A stretch of 64,000 nt of DNA from Deinococcus puniceus. Lineage in GTDB: Bacteria; Deinococcota; Deinococci; Deinococcales; Deinococcaceae. The first letter of the stretch is position 1, and the number at the start of each line of letters is the position of its first letter. A program made the position numbers and the translations under genes. Positions 26,144 to 36,954 of this stretch are shown here, piece after piece. Where the stretch lies: assembly GCF_001644565.1 (NCBI RefSeq), contig NZ_CP011387.1, positions 2,154,501 through 2,218,500 on the forward strand. Direction: 5' to 3'. The notes under the pieces are model-generated. The model had not been told where the DNA came from. It was given only the letters and a program-made list of their open reading frames with translations, and made no database searches.

Positions 26144-27361
26144 TTAGCGCACACGGGCCAAAGCTTCCTGCGCCAGTTTGTAGCTGGGGCTGAGTTTCAG
26201 GGCGCGTTCGTAGTTCTCGCGGGCCTTGATACGGTCTGGGGCCACGCTGCCTGCCCCGCGCTCGTAGCTGAGACCGAGGTAATAGGCGTATTCGGGGGTG
26301 GTGCTGCCCAGTGCAGCGGCGCGGGTCAGGTTGGCGCGGGCCGAGCGCAAATCGGCAGCGTCGAGGTCAAGACGGCCCAGATAGAAGTAGAACTCCGGGT
26401 AGCGTAGAGGATCGAGCTTCACAGCCTGATTCAGTTGCAGGCGGGCAGTGGCGCTGTCTCTAGAGAGGTAGCTGACGACGCCGTACTGGCCGACAGCGTA
26501 GGCGTTGGTGGGCGACAACCGGGCGGCCTGCGCGGCTTCGGCTTTGGCGGCGCTGGTGTTGCCGCTCAGGGCCAGCAACTTGGCGTAGTAGGCGCGGTTA
26601 TAGGCGTCGCGTGGGTTGGCGATCACGGCCTGCTGTAAACTGTCGAGGGCCTGCGTCAGGTTGCCCGTGGCGTAGTACATATCGCCCAGATTGAACAGGA
26701 TCACGTCGTTTTCGGGATTCAGGGCGCTGGCCTGTTTGAAGGCGTCGATGGCCTTGCCGCCGTCACCCTGCAGCTTGAAGACGTAGCCGCGCTCATTCCA
26801 GACCTTGCTGAGGTTCAGGTTTTTATCCGGGCCAGTCAGGGCAGCGGTCACGGTTTCGGCGTCGGTCAGCACCCTCAGCGCCTCGGCCAGATTGCCTGTG
26901 ATGCTGGCGCGGTCACTGGCCCCGATAAATTGCTGCTGGTACGCCTGAGCCAGCGCGATATAACCGCTGACGTTGCTCCTATCGGTGCTGGTCAGGCGGC
27001 GCAACGTTTCGAGAGCGGGCGTGTACAGCCGCAGCTTGACCTGAGAACGCCCTAGCCCCAGCAGGGCTTCGGGGTTGTTCGGCTCTATTTCGGAGGCGGC
27101 GCGGAAGGCCACATACGCTTCGTCGAATTTGCCCTGCTGGTAATAGAACACGCCCAGCGCCACGTAATTGGCCACAGGAGGGCGAACGGGGCGGGCAGGA
27201 GTGGCGGCGGGTGCCGCAGTGGGGGGGGTGGCCGGAGCCGCAGCGGGAGCCGTGACCGGGGCCACGGGTTGAGGAGGAACAGGAGCCGTCGGCGGCGTCT
27301 GCGCGGCTGCGCCGTTGATGAGGGCCGCCGCGAGGAGCAGGCCGAGGGTACGTCGTTTCAC
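26144..27361 (-). CDS. Exported TPR-repeat protein
   Basis: 405 residues. A signal peptide (KRR, Leu/Ala core, cleavage near residue 20 after GAAA) is followed by a Pro/Ala/Thr-rich linker to about residue 62. About eight tetratricopeptide repeats then run to the C-terminus, for example [39 protein letters not shown] and [23 protein letters not shown] arrays are protein-interaction scaffolds; the position outside the cytoplasmic membrane suggests envelope assembly or secretion. No partner gene is adjacent. Confidence 0.85.
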   Translation of the reverse strand: MKRRTLGLLLAAALINGAAAQTPPTAPVPPQPVAPVTAPAAAPATPPTAAPAATPARPVRPPVANYVALGVFYYQQGKFDEAYVAFRAASEIEPNNPEALLGLGRSQVKLRLYTPALETLRRLTSTDRSNVSGYIALAQAYQQQFIGASDRASITGNLAEALRVLTDAETVTAALTGPDKNLNLSKVWNERGYVFKLQGDGGKAIDAFKQASALNPENDVILFNLGDMYYATGNLTQALDSLQQAVIANPRDAYNRAYYAKLLALSGNTSAAKAEAAQAARLSPTNAYAVGQYGVVSYLSRDSATARLQLNQAVKLDPLRYPEFYFYLGRLDLDAADLRSARANLTRAAALGSTTPEYAYYLGLSYERGAGSVAPDRIKARENYERALKLSPSYKLAQEALARVR

Positions 27362-27719
27362 TCAAAAACCTCCGTGATCTGGCTCCGGCCTACACCGTGA
27401 AGCGCGGCAGGAAAACCCGATCTGGGCTGGGATGCTGCGCCATGATACCGCACAAAAGATACCGAATCGCAGCAGTAGACCGGGTGAAACACCCGTGAGA
27501 GCGCGGTGGCACGCCGAAATGTTGTGTGATCTGCTCTCAGGTGGCTCGGCACACCCCAGTGTCTACGCCGTGCGTGACGCGCATCTGACCCTTTGCGGGG
27601 CCGAGGAACTGGGCCACATCTGTCTGCGAAAAAGCGGAAGCTAGACCGCCTCAACGCCGGACTTGCGGAGATATTTATCTGTTTCGCGGTTGGCAGCCCG
27701 TATGTCTTTTAATTGGGCC
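27362..27719. other. 358-bp divergent intergenic region
   Basis: Between the TPR gene (minus) and coaE (plus). Short open frames on both strands have poor codon use and no ribosome-binding site, so none is called. The last 100 bp are AT-richer and probably hold the coaE promoter. Confidence 0.5.
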
Positions 27720-28403
27720 ATGTCGATTCCGCCTGCCCCAGCTGTGCCACCTGCTTTTCCCCGCCGTCTGGGCCTGACGGGCAGCATAGGCGCGGGCAAA
27801 AGCACGGTGGCCGCCCTCTTGCGGGCGCGTGGCCTGACCGTGCTGGACGCCGACGAGCAGGCGCATGTGGTGACGCGGGAGCCGGAAACGCTGGCGAAAA
27901 TAGAGCAGGCTTTTCCGGGGACAGTGGTGGGCGGCGTTCTAGACCGGGCCGCGCTGGGAGCCGCCGCGTTCGCCGATCCTGCTCGGCTGGCAGTGCTGAA
28001 CGCCATCGTGCATCCACGGGTACGGGCACGCATGACGGCGCTGGAACTGGAAGCCACCTTGCGCGGCGAACGCTGGCTGGTACAGGACGTGCCGCTGCTG
28101 TTCGAGGGCGGGTTAGAAGTGGGCATGCACGCCGTGCTGGTGGTGGACGCGCCGCTGGAAGTGCGTGTGGCCCGCGTGATGGCCCGCAGCAACCTGACCC
28201 GCGAAGAAGTGCTGGCCCGCGACGCCCGCCAAACGCCCGCGGAAGAAAAACGCCGCAAAGCCAGCTACGTGATCGAAAACGTGGGTGAACTGGCAGAACT
28301 GGAGCCTCAAGTGGACGCGGCACTGAAGCACTTGGGAATTCCGGTTCTGCCGCAGCAGCCTACGGAAGAGGGCACAGCAGAAGGCGGCCCCAGCCAAAGC
28401 TAG
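27720..28403 (+). CDS. coaE: Dephospho-CoA kinase
   Basis: Phosphorylates dephospho-CoA, the last step of coenzyme A synthesis. It has 227 residues from the ATG at 27720 (in-frame ATGs at 27702 and 27663 are less likely). The P-loop [16 protein letters not shown] lies near residue 17, with [11 protein letters not shown] next. The lid and acceptor region has [14 protein letters not shown], and [12 protein letters not shown] is followed by [24 protein letters not shown]. Its stop is 26 bp from the convergent pyrG stop. Confidence 0.95.
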   Translation: MSIPPAPAVPPAFPRRLGLTGSIGAGKSTVAALLRARGLTVLDADEQAHVVTREPETLAKIEQAFPGTVVGGVLDRAALGAAAFADPARLAVLNAIVHPRVRARMTALELEATLRGERWLVQDVPLLFEGGLEVGMHAVLVVDAPLEVRVARVMARSNLTREEVLARDARQTPAEEKRRKASYVIENVGELAELEPQVDAALKHLGIPVLPQQPTEEGTAEGGPSQS

Positions 28404-28429
28404 AAGCCGCCCTGCATGAAGCTGTTGCT

Positions 28430-30127
<1,698 letters not shown>

Positions 30128-30187
30128 GTACTCTCCAAGCGCCGCCCCCACCAACCGGAAACCGGGGGCCACAAGAAACGAATCAAC

Positions 30188-30214
30188 AAAAAACCGGGGC
30201 GCTTGGCCTCCGGG
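30188..30214 (-). terminator. Terminator of the minor-pilin operon
   Basis: On the minus strand, a CCGG-aGGC / GCC-CCGG stem with one bulge is followed by six T residues. It lies 47 bp after the last pilin gene and upstream of pyrG. Confidence 0.8.
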
Positions 30215-30260
30215 ATTTCAGGTTAGCACGCCCGGCGCAGTGGGGTAAGACGCCGAGTTC

Positions 30261-31106
30261 TTACGGGGCCAAGCTGCCTAGGTTGCGCGGAAACACCGTG
30301 ACGGCCCGCACCGTATCGGCGGCGGGAGTAGAAGCGCCGCGTCCGGGCAAATTCATGACACTGCCGCGCAGTTGCCGGGACAGAGCAAAATTCAGGGTCA
30401 CCGACACGCTGCCGGACGCCTGCACATTGGCTGGGGCCGGGGCGTCCTGCTGAACAAACAACGTGGGCGTGCCCGCCAAAGCCAGAGCGGTGGGCTGAAC
30501 ATAATCCAATAGCAGACGGCCCTGCCCCCCAGCAGGCGGCGTATATGCAGAACTCAGGGTAGACAGCAAAGGCGGCGTGCTGTAATTGGCGCGGTATTCG
30601 GCCAACACCCAGCGGTTGTCGTTTTGCGGGTCTTGCCCCGGATTGTTGTAAGACGTCGCGTTACCGACCCAATAGGAGCGCAGCACAGGATAATAGGCGT
30701 AAAACTTGTAGCAGCCGTTCTCGTTGGCTGGGCAATTCACAGTCACGTCCTCAGGCGGCTTGATGAATGCCAAGACTGGAGCAGCGGCGCTGCCGATTCG
30801 CCAAGACCCTGTGACGGGACGTTTGGTGGTATAGCCGGTGCCCAAATTCAGGGTCGTATTGTTGGGAAACACGTACACCGCTTCCCGCACCTGTGCGGCC
30901 AAGTAATTTTGCGCGATCTGCAATTCGGCCTGAAGTTCATTGCGGTTCTGAAGGTCAGAGGCGGTTTTGGTAGACGAGGTGAACAGATTAAACGCGGTCG
31001 CTAGCACAAGGACGGCCAACGTCATCCCGACCAACAACTCGATCAGGGTGACGCCCTGAAGATGTCGGTTGTGCCGACACGCCAGGGTGTTCATAGGTTC
31101 ATTCAT
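30261..31106 (-). CDS. PilW-like prepilin
   Basis: 281 residues. The type III signal leader ends HLQG, followed by the mature N-terminus VTLIELLVGMTLAVLVLAT with Glu at +5, so cleavage and methylation by prepilin peptidase are expected. A long C-terminal globular part has a Cys pair (NCPANENGC). The size and position as last of four minor-pilin genes fit a PilW-type subunit that helps prime type IV pilus or pseudopilus assembly, functions used for natural transformation in Deinococcus-Thermus. It overlaps the upstream gene by ATGA. Confidence 0.82.
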   Translation of the reverse strand: MNEPMNTLACRHNRHLQGVTLIELLVGMTLAVLVLATAFNLFTSSTKTASDLQNRNELQAELQIAQNYLAAQVREAVYVFPNNTTLNLGTGYTTKRPVTGSWRIGSAAAPVLAFIKPPEDVTVNCPANENGCYKFYAYYPVLRSYWVGNATSYNNPGQDPQNDNRWVLAEYRANYSTPPLLSTLSSAYTPPAGGQGRLLLDYVQPTALALAGTPTLFVQQDAPAPANVQASGSVSVTLNFALSRQLRGSVMNLPGRGASTPAADTVRAVTVFPRNLGSLAP

Positions 31107-31594
31107 GGGCGGGCCACATCCACACTCAGGTTAGAAACGGCGTTCCCGACCTTGACGACAACCTGAATCCGGCGCAGAGGGGGATCATCGGCAGTGGGGC
31201 CACAAGTGGTGTCGAGCGGCGCTGTGGTCATCACGTTTCCGTCTCGGTCTAGGCTCTGAACATTGACGGCAATGGGCGGCGTCATTACTGGAATGGGCAC
31301 AGACACGCAGGCTTGGCGGTACCGTGCCCCACTGAGCCACTCGCCCCGGATCGTTTCCAGCGTGCGCTGGGCCGCCTGAGTAGCGGTAATCTGCTGATCG
31401 CTGCGGCGGGTCAAATTAAACAAACCGCTGAGGGGAGTCAGGATCACCAGCACGATAATGCTCAGCAGCATGATGCTGACCAGCACTTCGATGATGGTGA
31501 ATCCGGCCTGATGTCCAGCCTCACGGCTGGCAAGTGCAGGCCCGTTTCCGGCCTGAGCAACAGCCTTGCCAACGGGCTTAGTCGCGGGAATCAC
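31103..31594 (-). CDS. PilV-like prepilin
   Basis: 163 residues. The leader ends HQAG and the mature protein starts FTIIEVLVSIMLLSIIVLV, with Glu at +5. The rest is a short beta-rich globular domain with two cysteines (RQACVSV and TTCGPT). It overlaps the FimT-like gene by 17 nt upstream and PilW-like by 4 nt downstream, so is translationally coupled on both sides. Minor pilin role inferred from family and operon. Confidence 0.82.
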   Translation of the reverse strand: MIPATKPVGKAVAQAGNGPALASREAGHQAGFTIIEVLVSIMLLSIIVLVILTPLSGLFNLTRRSDQQITATQAAQRTLETIRGEWLSGARYRQACVSVPIPVMTPPIAVNVQSLDRDGNVMTTAPLDTTCGPTADDPPLRRIQVVVKVGNAVSNLSVDVARP

Positions 31595-32081
31595 TGAGCA
31601 TCACCTTGCCCGTGATGCCGACGACCTTGATGTACAGGGGCGGAACCTGAGCCGCAGGGCTCCGCACTTCCCAGACCAAACCGGTGGTGGCGACGGTGCC
31701 GAAAGGCGCGTAATAGATCACCTTGAGTGGTGCGTTAGAAGACACGGCCTTTAACGTCACACCGCTGTCTAAGGTGCGGGATTGGAGGGCACCGGGCCGG
31801 ACTTGCGCGGTGTAACTGCCTGTCCCGTCGATGATGGCAACCGGGCTGGACACCCCCGTCTTCTGGGCATTGACGCGGGCCAGGCGCAGGTCGGCCATCA
31901 CTTCGGCGGCGGCATTCCGAACTTCGGTGCGGCGCATCATTCCCATCAGACTGAAGCCCAGCACGCCGCAGAGGATGCCGATGATGGCGATGACGACCAA
32001 CAATTCTAGGAGTGTAAAGCCTGACTGAGCGCGTGTTGAACCGTGAGGCTTGGCGGGATCATTCTCGGCGGGACGGCTCAC
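31578..32081 (-). CDS. FimT/GspH-like prepilin
   Basis: 167 residues. The leader ends AQSG, then FTLLELLVVIAIIGILCGVLG, the strongest pilin signature of the cluster. The downstream helix (RRTEVRNAAAEVMADLRLARVNAQKT) and beta part match GspH/FimT pseudopilins, which bind DNA in some transformable species. ATGA overlap with the upstream PilX-like gene. Confidence 0.85.
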   Translation of the reverse strand: MSRPAENDPAKPHGSTRAQSGFTLLELLVVIAIIGILCGVLGFSLMGMMRRTEVRNAAAEVMADLRLARVNAQKTGVSSPVAIIDGTGSYTAQVRPGALQSRTLDSGVTLKAVSSNAPLKVIYYAPFGTVATTGLVWEVRSPAAQVPPLYIKVVGITGKVMLSDSRD

Positions 32082-34138
32082 GGCGCAACCGTGCTGACCA
32101 CATCGCCGCGCAGCCTCAGCCCGGTCAGTTCTTCGCTGGCCAGCACGCCATTCACCAATTTTTCGGTTCTGAGGCCCACCGTCCAGTGGCGTTCGGTGGG
32201 AAAGGCGGGAGGAGCCATGCCGTCGTTCATGCGGGGGTCATAGACAAAATTGCGCCCGTAGCCCCGGCCATCGGTGATGCCGAACGCGCCGTAATAGTTT
32301 TCGATGATGCCGCCCAGCAGTTGGATGTTCCCCAGCTCGAAAGGGCTTGCATTCACCGGTTCGTCATGACCGCGCACCCGCACCGCGCCCTGACTCGCCA
32401 TCATGACGGCGTGGATTCGGGCGTTGGCAGGCAACGAGGCGCAGGTGCCAAACCCATTGGGGCACGAGGCTGGGCTGACCAGTTCGATGTCGCCGGGTGA
32501 GGATTCGTGGTCGCCCGAAGAATAGATGCCCAGCATGTTGCGGGCTGTGAGGTCGCCGCAGGCCGCGGGCGTGACGGTGCCGTTGCTGTTGCGGACATGC
32601 CCCCCGCTGCAAGGCGGGCTGGCGTAGGTCAGGCTGCTGGTCACGGTCACATTTCCCGTAGCTGCCAACGTCAGACCTGCAAATGCTGCAATGGTGGGTT
32701 CAGGCGGGGTGGCGTCAGCTGCTGGCCCACCGTTGAGGTTCTGAACGTTGCCACTGACCGAAATGACGCCGTTGAAGACCGCCGCCACTCCACCGGGATT
32801 GGCCGTGATCACGCCCGCCGGGTCGCGCTTGGTGGGTTGCCAGCTCCCATCCGGAACCTGAATCAGCAATTTGTTGTCGGGGCCGTAAGCCAGACGGGTC
32901 GTCACGCCGTTTTGGGTGTAACTGATGAGCTGCCGCAGTTGGCCCGACACCTGACCCTGACGCAGTTGCAACTCGGATACGTCGCCGTTGAGGGCCAGTC
33001 CGCGCTCAATTGCCACCTCCTCCTGCTCTTGATTGTCGGTGGGCAGTTCCACGTATTTGTTGTCCCAAGTCACGCTGCCGCCAAACTGCGGGGCATGGCA
33101 CTTGGCGTCGGCCTCGCACACCACGGGCGCGTTAGAAGGCGCGAATTCAATTTCAGGCGTCAGCAGAGTATTGTTGCCAAAAAACGCTCCGGGCTCCTGA
33201 GGCCGCGTACAGTCGGGCACACCACTGACCAGACCGATACCCGACTGAGGACAGCCCGCAGAGCTGACGCTGCCTCCAAACCAAGGCGTTCCCTGGAACA
33301 AGAAGTGCTGATTGGTATGCACCGGCCCACTGAACATGGTGCGGTCTGTAAACGTGACCCGCTCGCCTCTCGCCTCATCCTCTGCATCAGAGAAATGGTG
33401 GTTGGTGAACAGGGCGTAGCGTGAAAAGGGTTGGCGCGAAATCAGCAAGAACCCTTCCGGTTGCGCGGCGCGGGCCTGAATATTCTGGCTGCTTGCGCCC
33501 AGCTGACCCCTCACCTGCAAGTCGGGCACCTTGAAGTAAAAGCGGTAGGTATTTTCGTGGGTGCGCTCGACTTTCAGGGGCTGTAAGCCGAAGCGGGCGG
33601 CGTAGGTCGCGTCCTGACCGCCTGCGTAGGGCGTTCCCTGCTGACCCGAAAACAGTTCAGACCAAAATTGAGACCGGACAGAGGCGTTGGCTTCCGGAAT
33701 GCCTTGAGCGTCAAAGGCCCCTTCGCTCATGGTTCGGACTAAGAACTGTGTACGGGCGTTCACGCCGCTGGTCACGCGCCCTAACCCTTGTGAGGCAGGG
33801 AATGTACAGAGGTTGGCCTTGCCCGTGAATAAGGGCAGGCTCGACAGGCCGCACAGCGCCGCCATATCGGATTCCACCGAACTGTTGAGCACAGCCGTAT
33901 CGAGCGCCGAGACGTTCAGGAGTCTGGACATCAAATCTAGTTGGGACTGCACACGGGACACGCCTGATTCGGCGGCGTATCTGGCCTGCAAGATCGTCTG
34001 CTGATCCGCACTCGATCTGCGGGCCGAGACCGTGACCTGTGCGGTAAGCACCATCGTCATAGCCAAGACCAGCATGACCATCAGGAGCGACACGATCAGC
34101 GTCGCACCTTGAGTTCGGGGGGAGTTCTGCATACCCAA
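32078..34138 (-). CDS. PilX-like minor pilin component, large
   Basis: 686 residues. The N-terminus (TQGATLIVSLLMVMLVLAMTM) matches the PilX N-terminal motif: a prepilin-like helix lacking Glu at +5. The following helix ARYAAESGVSRVQSQLDLM is also typical. The remaining 600 residues are an unusually long beta-rich extracellular region with Cys pairs (CGLSSLPL and CTFPASQ; CPQSGIG; CEADAKC; CPNGFGTC). PilX proteins are usually under 200 aa, so this one may carry an adhesin or DNA-binding head on the pilus tip. First gene of the operon. Starts at ATG 34138 or 34132. Confidence 0.78.
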   Translation of the reverse strand: MGMQNSPRTQGATLIVSLLMVMLVLAMTMVLTAQVTVSARRSSADQQTILQARYAAESGVSRVQSQLDLMSRLLNVSALDTAVLNSSVESDMAALCGLSSLPLFTGKANLCTFPASQGLGRVTSGVNARTQFLVRTMSEGAFDAQGIPEANASVRSQFWSELFSGQQGTPYAGGQDATYAARFGLQPLKVERTHENTYRFYFKVPDLQVRGQLGASSQNIQARAAQPEGFLLISRQPFSRYALFTNHHFSDAEDEARGERVTFTDRTMFSGPVHTNQHFLFQGTPWFGGSVSSAGCPQSGIGLVSGVPDCTRPQEPGAFFGNNTLLTPEIEFAPSNAPVVCEADAKCHAPQFGGSVTWDNKYVELPTDNQEQEEVAIERGLALNGDVSELQLRQGQVSGQLRQLISYTQNGVTTRLAYGPDNKLLIQVPDGSWQPTKRDPAGVITANPGGVAAVFNGVISVSGNVQNLNGGPAADATPPEPTIAAFAGLTLAATGNVTVTSSLTYASPPCSGGHVRNSNGTVTPAACGDLTARNMLGIYSSGDHESSPGDIELVSPASCPNGFGTCASLPANARIHAVMMASQGAVRVRGHDEPVNASPFELGNIQLLGGIIENYYGAFGITDGRGYGRNFVYDPRMNDGMAPPAFPTERHWTVGLRTEKLVNGVLASEELTGLRLRGDVVSTVAP

Positions 34139-34444
34139 TCAGTATGAAGAGTAAATGTTAAGAATCTCACCCCTTGTTGGGGGGAACTTAAGAAATTTTA
34201 CATTTAAGTGTGGTGAGACGGGCATGATCCTTTCTTAAGCGACAGGGCGATTCTGGATGCGAAAAAGGGGTACTGGCGTTGAGGAAGTACGTCCCACACC
34301 TATTAGCCGCTTGGTCTCCCTCCTTTGGCCCAAGCCTAAGCAAAGTAGATCAGGGAGAAAACGTAGCAGTCATTTACTTAAGCTAGACTCAACCGATCTA
34401 GCTAGACAAGGCAACGAAAGCAGGCATTGACCGCTCTCTTCCCC
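34139..34444. other. AT-rich 306-bp control region of the pilin operon
   Basis: Between recD2 and the PilX-like gene, both on the minus strand. It is clearly AT-richer than the coding surroundings. It contains four TTAAG/CTTAAG motifs (about 34158, 34190, 34236 and 34379), a CTAGCTAG palindrome near 34400 and a CCCC/GGGG hairpin near 34175. No supported gene; probably the operon promoter and operator. Confidence 0.5.
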
Positions 34445-36571
34445 CTACCTGGCTTTAACCCGTTCTAGCAGCGCCGTATAACGTTCTTCCCGTTGACGTG
34501 TCGCGGCTTTTTGCCACGCCGAGGCTGTACCCGCTGCATAGAATCGCTCGCGGGCGCGGGTGAGGGCCGTGTAGACCAGATTGCGGCTGAGCATCGGCAT
34601 ATGCGCCTCGTGCAGCACGCCTAAGACCGTGTGCCACTCGCTGCCCTGCGCCCGGTGAACCGTGAGGGCGTAGCCGAGTTGCAGGTTGAACAGTTCCGCG
34701 CCGGCCAGTTCCACGATATTGCCGTCGAAATCCACGGTCAGGCGGCCTCCCTCGGCTTTCAGGGCCGTGCCCACCGTGCCGTTGAAGACTTCGTTGGTGT
34801 AGTCGTTTTTGGTCTGCACCACCATGTCTCCGGGCCTCGCTTCGCCCTCAGCTATGCGGATGCCGCCCTCGCCGGGATTGAAGAGGCTCTGGAGTTGCTG
34901 GTTCAGCATATCCACGCCCAGCGGCCCCTTCCGCATAGGCGTCAGCACTTGCACCTGACCGGGGCCACCCAATTCGCGCACCATCAGGGCCACGCGGCGG
35001 GCACCTCCATCGGTGTCGGTGAGGGTCAGATTCAGACGGGGGTCGCCCCATTCCGGCGCTTGGCCGTGCAAGAGGCCGTGTGCAGCGCGAATAATCGGGT
35101 TTTCGGCGGCTTGGCGGTACACGGTACTCAGGCGCACGGTGGGGGCCACGTTTGCCAGCGTGAGCAGAGGCAACCCCGCGTCTACGGGTGGCAATTGGTC
35201 GGTGTCGCCCACCAGCAGCACCCGCGCTCCGGGCGGCACGGCGGCCAGCAGTGACAGCATCAGCGCGTCGCCGCACATGCTGACCTCATCCACAATAAGC
35301 AGGTCGTAGGGCGCGGGTTCAAGGTGGTTATGCCGGAAGCCCTGCGGCCCGAAACCCAACAGGCGGTGAATGGTGCTGGCGCTGCGGCCCGTGACCTCTC
35401 CGAGACGGCGGGCGGCCTTGCCGGTGGGCGCACACAGCCCCACTTCTAAGCCCAGCTTTTCGGCAAGGTCAGCGACGGCGCGGGTGGTGGTGCTTTTGCC
35501 TGTGCCGGGGCCGCCTGTCAGGACAACCAAGCGCTGTTCTTCCAAAAGGTGCAGCACGCGGGCCTGATCTTCGCTGAGACCCTTGTCGGCTCCGGCGGGC
35601 ACCATCCAGTCGTCGGCGGGGGGCGTCGCCAGCAACGTGCGAATCAGGCTCGCCAGTTTCTTTTCAGCCCGTAGAACATGGGGCAAGTAAATGCGGCTCT
35701 TGTCGGCCTCATCTTCCTGCCCTCTAAGCAGGGGCGGTGTATCGTCGGACAGTCGGCCCAATTCCACAGCGGTATCCACGGCAATGGTCGCCTGCGCCGC
35801 CGACACGCGGGTGTAATGCGCCACGCCCCGTTCGGCCCGGAAGCGTGGCAGGTAGGAATGCCCGCCCTGCTGCGCGGCTTGCTGCAACGCGTACACGGCG
35901 GCGGCAGTGAGGCGGCGGGCGTCGTCGTGCGGCATGCCGAGTGTCGTCGCCAGCTTATCGGCGGTCAGGAAGCCGATGCCTTCCACTTCGGTCAGGGCGT
36001 ACAGGTCGGCGGTCAGGCGCTCCAGCGCAACCTCTCCGAAGTGTTTGACGGCCCGCTGCGCCTGCGAAATGCTGAGGCCCAACCCCTGCAAGCCCGCCAG
36101 CAAGCGCCGCTCCAGCCCCTGCTGAGACCAACTGGACACCATTTTGTGCAGCGTGCTTTGGGTGACTCCCGGCACTTGCAGCAGCTTTTGCGGATCGCTT
36201 TCCAAAATGTCAAAGGTGGCGGGGCCGAACATGCGGGCAATCCGTCCGGCCAGCACCTTACCCACGCCGCCCACACGGGCTTCCAGATAGGCCGCGATCC
36301 CGGCTTCGGTCAGATCGGCGGGCGTGGCCTCCAGCACCATGTTCAGCACGCGGTACTGGTAGCCGTACTCGCGGTGTTCTTCCATCACTACTTCGGCGCT
36401 GAAGGTGTCTCCGGCTTCCAGCGGGGCCATGACGCCAATGACGGTGGCGTCCGGGTCTTCCCCATCGGTGTTGCGGATGGTGGCGGTCATGACCGTAAAC
36501 CCGGTATCGGAGCGGAAGCGCACCCGGTTGACGCTGCCCGTGACCCGCACGGTTTCAAGGGCATTGGTCAT
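34445..36571 (-). CDS. recD2: RecD2-type superfamily 1B DNA helicase
   Basis: 5'-3' helicase acting without RecBC. It has 708 residues from the ATG at 36571 (GTG at 36583 is an alternative). The N-terminal OB-like and helix-hairpin-helix region includes ARVGGVGKVLAGRIARMFG and LLQVPGVTQSTLHKMV. Motor motifs are Walker A LTGGPGTGKSTTT near 350, IVDEVSMC (motif II), LVGDTDQLPPVD (III), LSTVYRQAAENPII (IV) and the late ALTVHRAQGSEW and YTALTRARER. The length and lack of recB/recC fit Deinococcus RecD2, linked to DNA repair and oxidative-stress resistance. Confidence 0.95.
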   Translation of the reverse strand: MTNALETVRVTGSVNRVRFRSDTGFTVMTATIRNTDGEDPDATVIGVMAPLEAGDTFSAEVVMEEHREYGYQYRVLNMVLEATPADLTEAGIAAYLEARVGGVGKVLAGRIARMFGPATFDILESDPQKLLQVPGVTQSTLHKMVSSWSQQGLERRLLAGLQGLGLSISQAQRAVKHFGEVALERLTADLYALTEVEGIGFLTADKLATTLGMPHDDARRLTAAAVYALQQAAQQGGHSYLPRFRAERGVAHYTRVSAAQATIAVDTAVELGRLSDDTPPLLRGQEDEADKSRIYLPHVLRAEKKLASLIRTLLATPPADDWMVPAGADKGLSEDQARVLHLLEEQRLVVLTGGPGTGKSTTTRAVADLAEKLGLEVGLCAPTGKAARRLGEVTGRSASTIHRLLGFGPQGFRHNHLEPAPYDLLIVDEVSMCGDALMLSLLAAVPPGARVLLVGDTDQLPPVDAGLPLLTLANVAPTVRLSTVYRQAAENPIIRAAHGLLHGQAPEWGDPRLNLTLTDTDGGARRVALMVRELGGPGQVQVLTPMRKGPLGVDMLNQQLQSLFNPGEGGIRIAEGEARPGDMVVQTKNDYTNEVFNGTVGTALKAEGGRLTVDFDGNIVELAGAELFNLQLGYALTVHRAQGSEWHTVLGVLHEAHMPMLSRNLVYTALTRARERFYAAGTASAWQKAATRQREERYTALLERVKAR

Positions 36572-36832
36572 GGCTGGCCCCACCAGAATCGGCCCTGCAC
36601 ACGCCGGATTGCAAACAAATTCAGAGGGGCGGGTGCATCGGACATAGACCTACAGAATACGCCCCCAGCGGAATGACTGCGGGTCTTGCTGGGAAGGAAG
36701 TGGGAAGGCATGGGGGAACTCCTGTGGATGGGCAAGGTGCAGAGTGCTTTGGTTAAAGCGATTTGGCAGCGCAGAAGAAGGCGGCCAGCGCGTGCTTGGC
36801 TGACCGCTCATTGGGAGTGGAGATATAACAAA

Positions 36833-36890
36833 GCAATCGCTTTGCTCACTCACCCCCTCCCCAACCCTCCCCCCTCAAGGGAGAGGGAGC
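36833..36890 (+). repeat. Dispersed repeat family 1, short copy
   Basis: GCAATCGC, then GCTCACTCACCCCCTC, CCAACCCTCCCCCC and TCAAGGGAGAGGGAGC. It is collinear with 15853-15931 but lacks its central 20 bp. Confidence 0.6.
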
Positions 36891-36912
36891 AAAAACAAAG
36901 TTTCACGAGTTC

Positions 36913-36944
36913 CCTTAGACCCTTAGACCCTTAGATCCTTAGAC
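36913..36944. repeat. Tandem 8-bp repeat, four CCTTAGAC units
   Basis: Four consecutive units, CCTTAGAC except for a final T in the third. It ends 10 bp from the VWA stop codon. The unit is the same motif found inverted at 38986-39041. Confidence 0.75.
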
Positions 36945-36954
36945 CTTCACGCCC

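Larger units (their letters stand above)
36572..36954. other. 383-bp gene-free region with repeats
   Basis: Upstream of recD2 and downstream of the VWA gene. It contains a family 1 repeat at 36833-36890 and a four-unit 8-bp tandem repeat at 36913-36944. No supported ORF; the recD2 promoter is probably in 36580-36700. Confidence 0.55.

Noticed and set aside
27432..27644. Small plus-strand ORF in the coaE upstream region
   Set aside because: 70 codons with poor codon bias, no ribosome-binding site and no -10 at the right distance.
30128..30172. Extended N-terminus of CTP synthase
   Set aside because: The family invariably starts at MRYIFVTGG-type sequence; the extension has no support.
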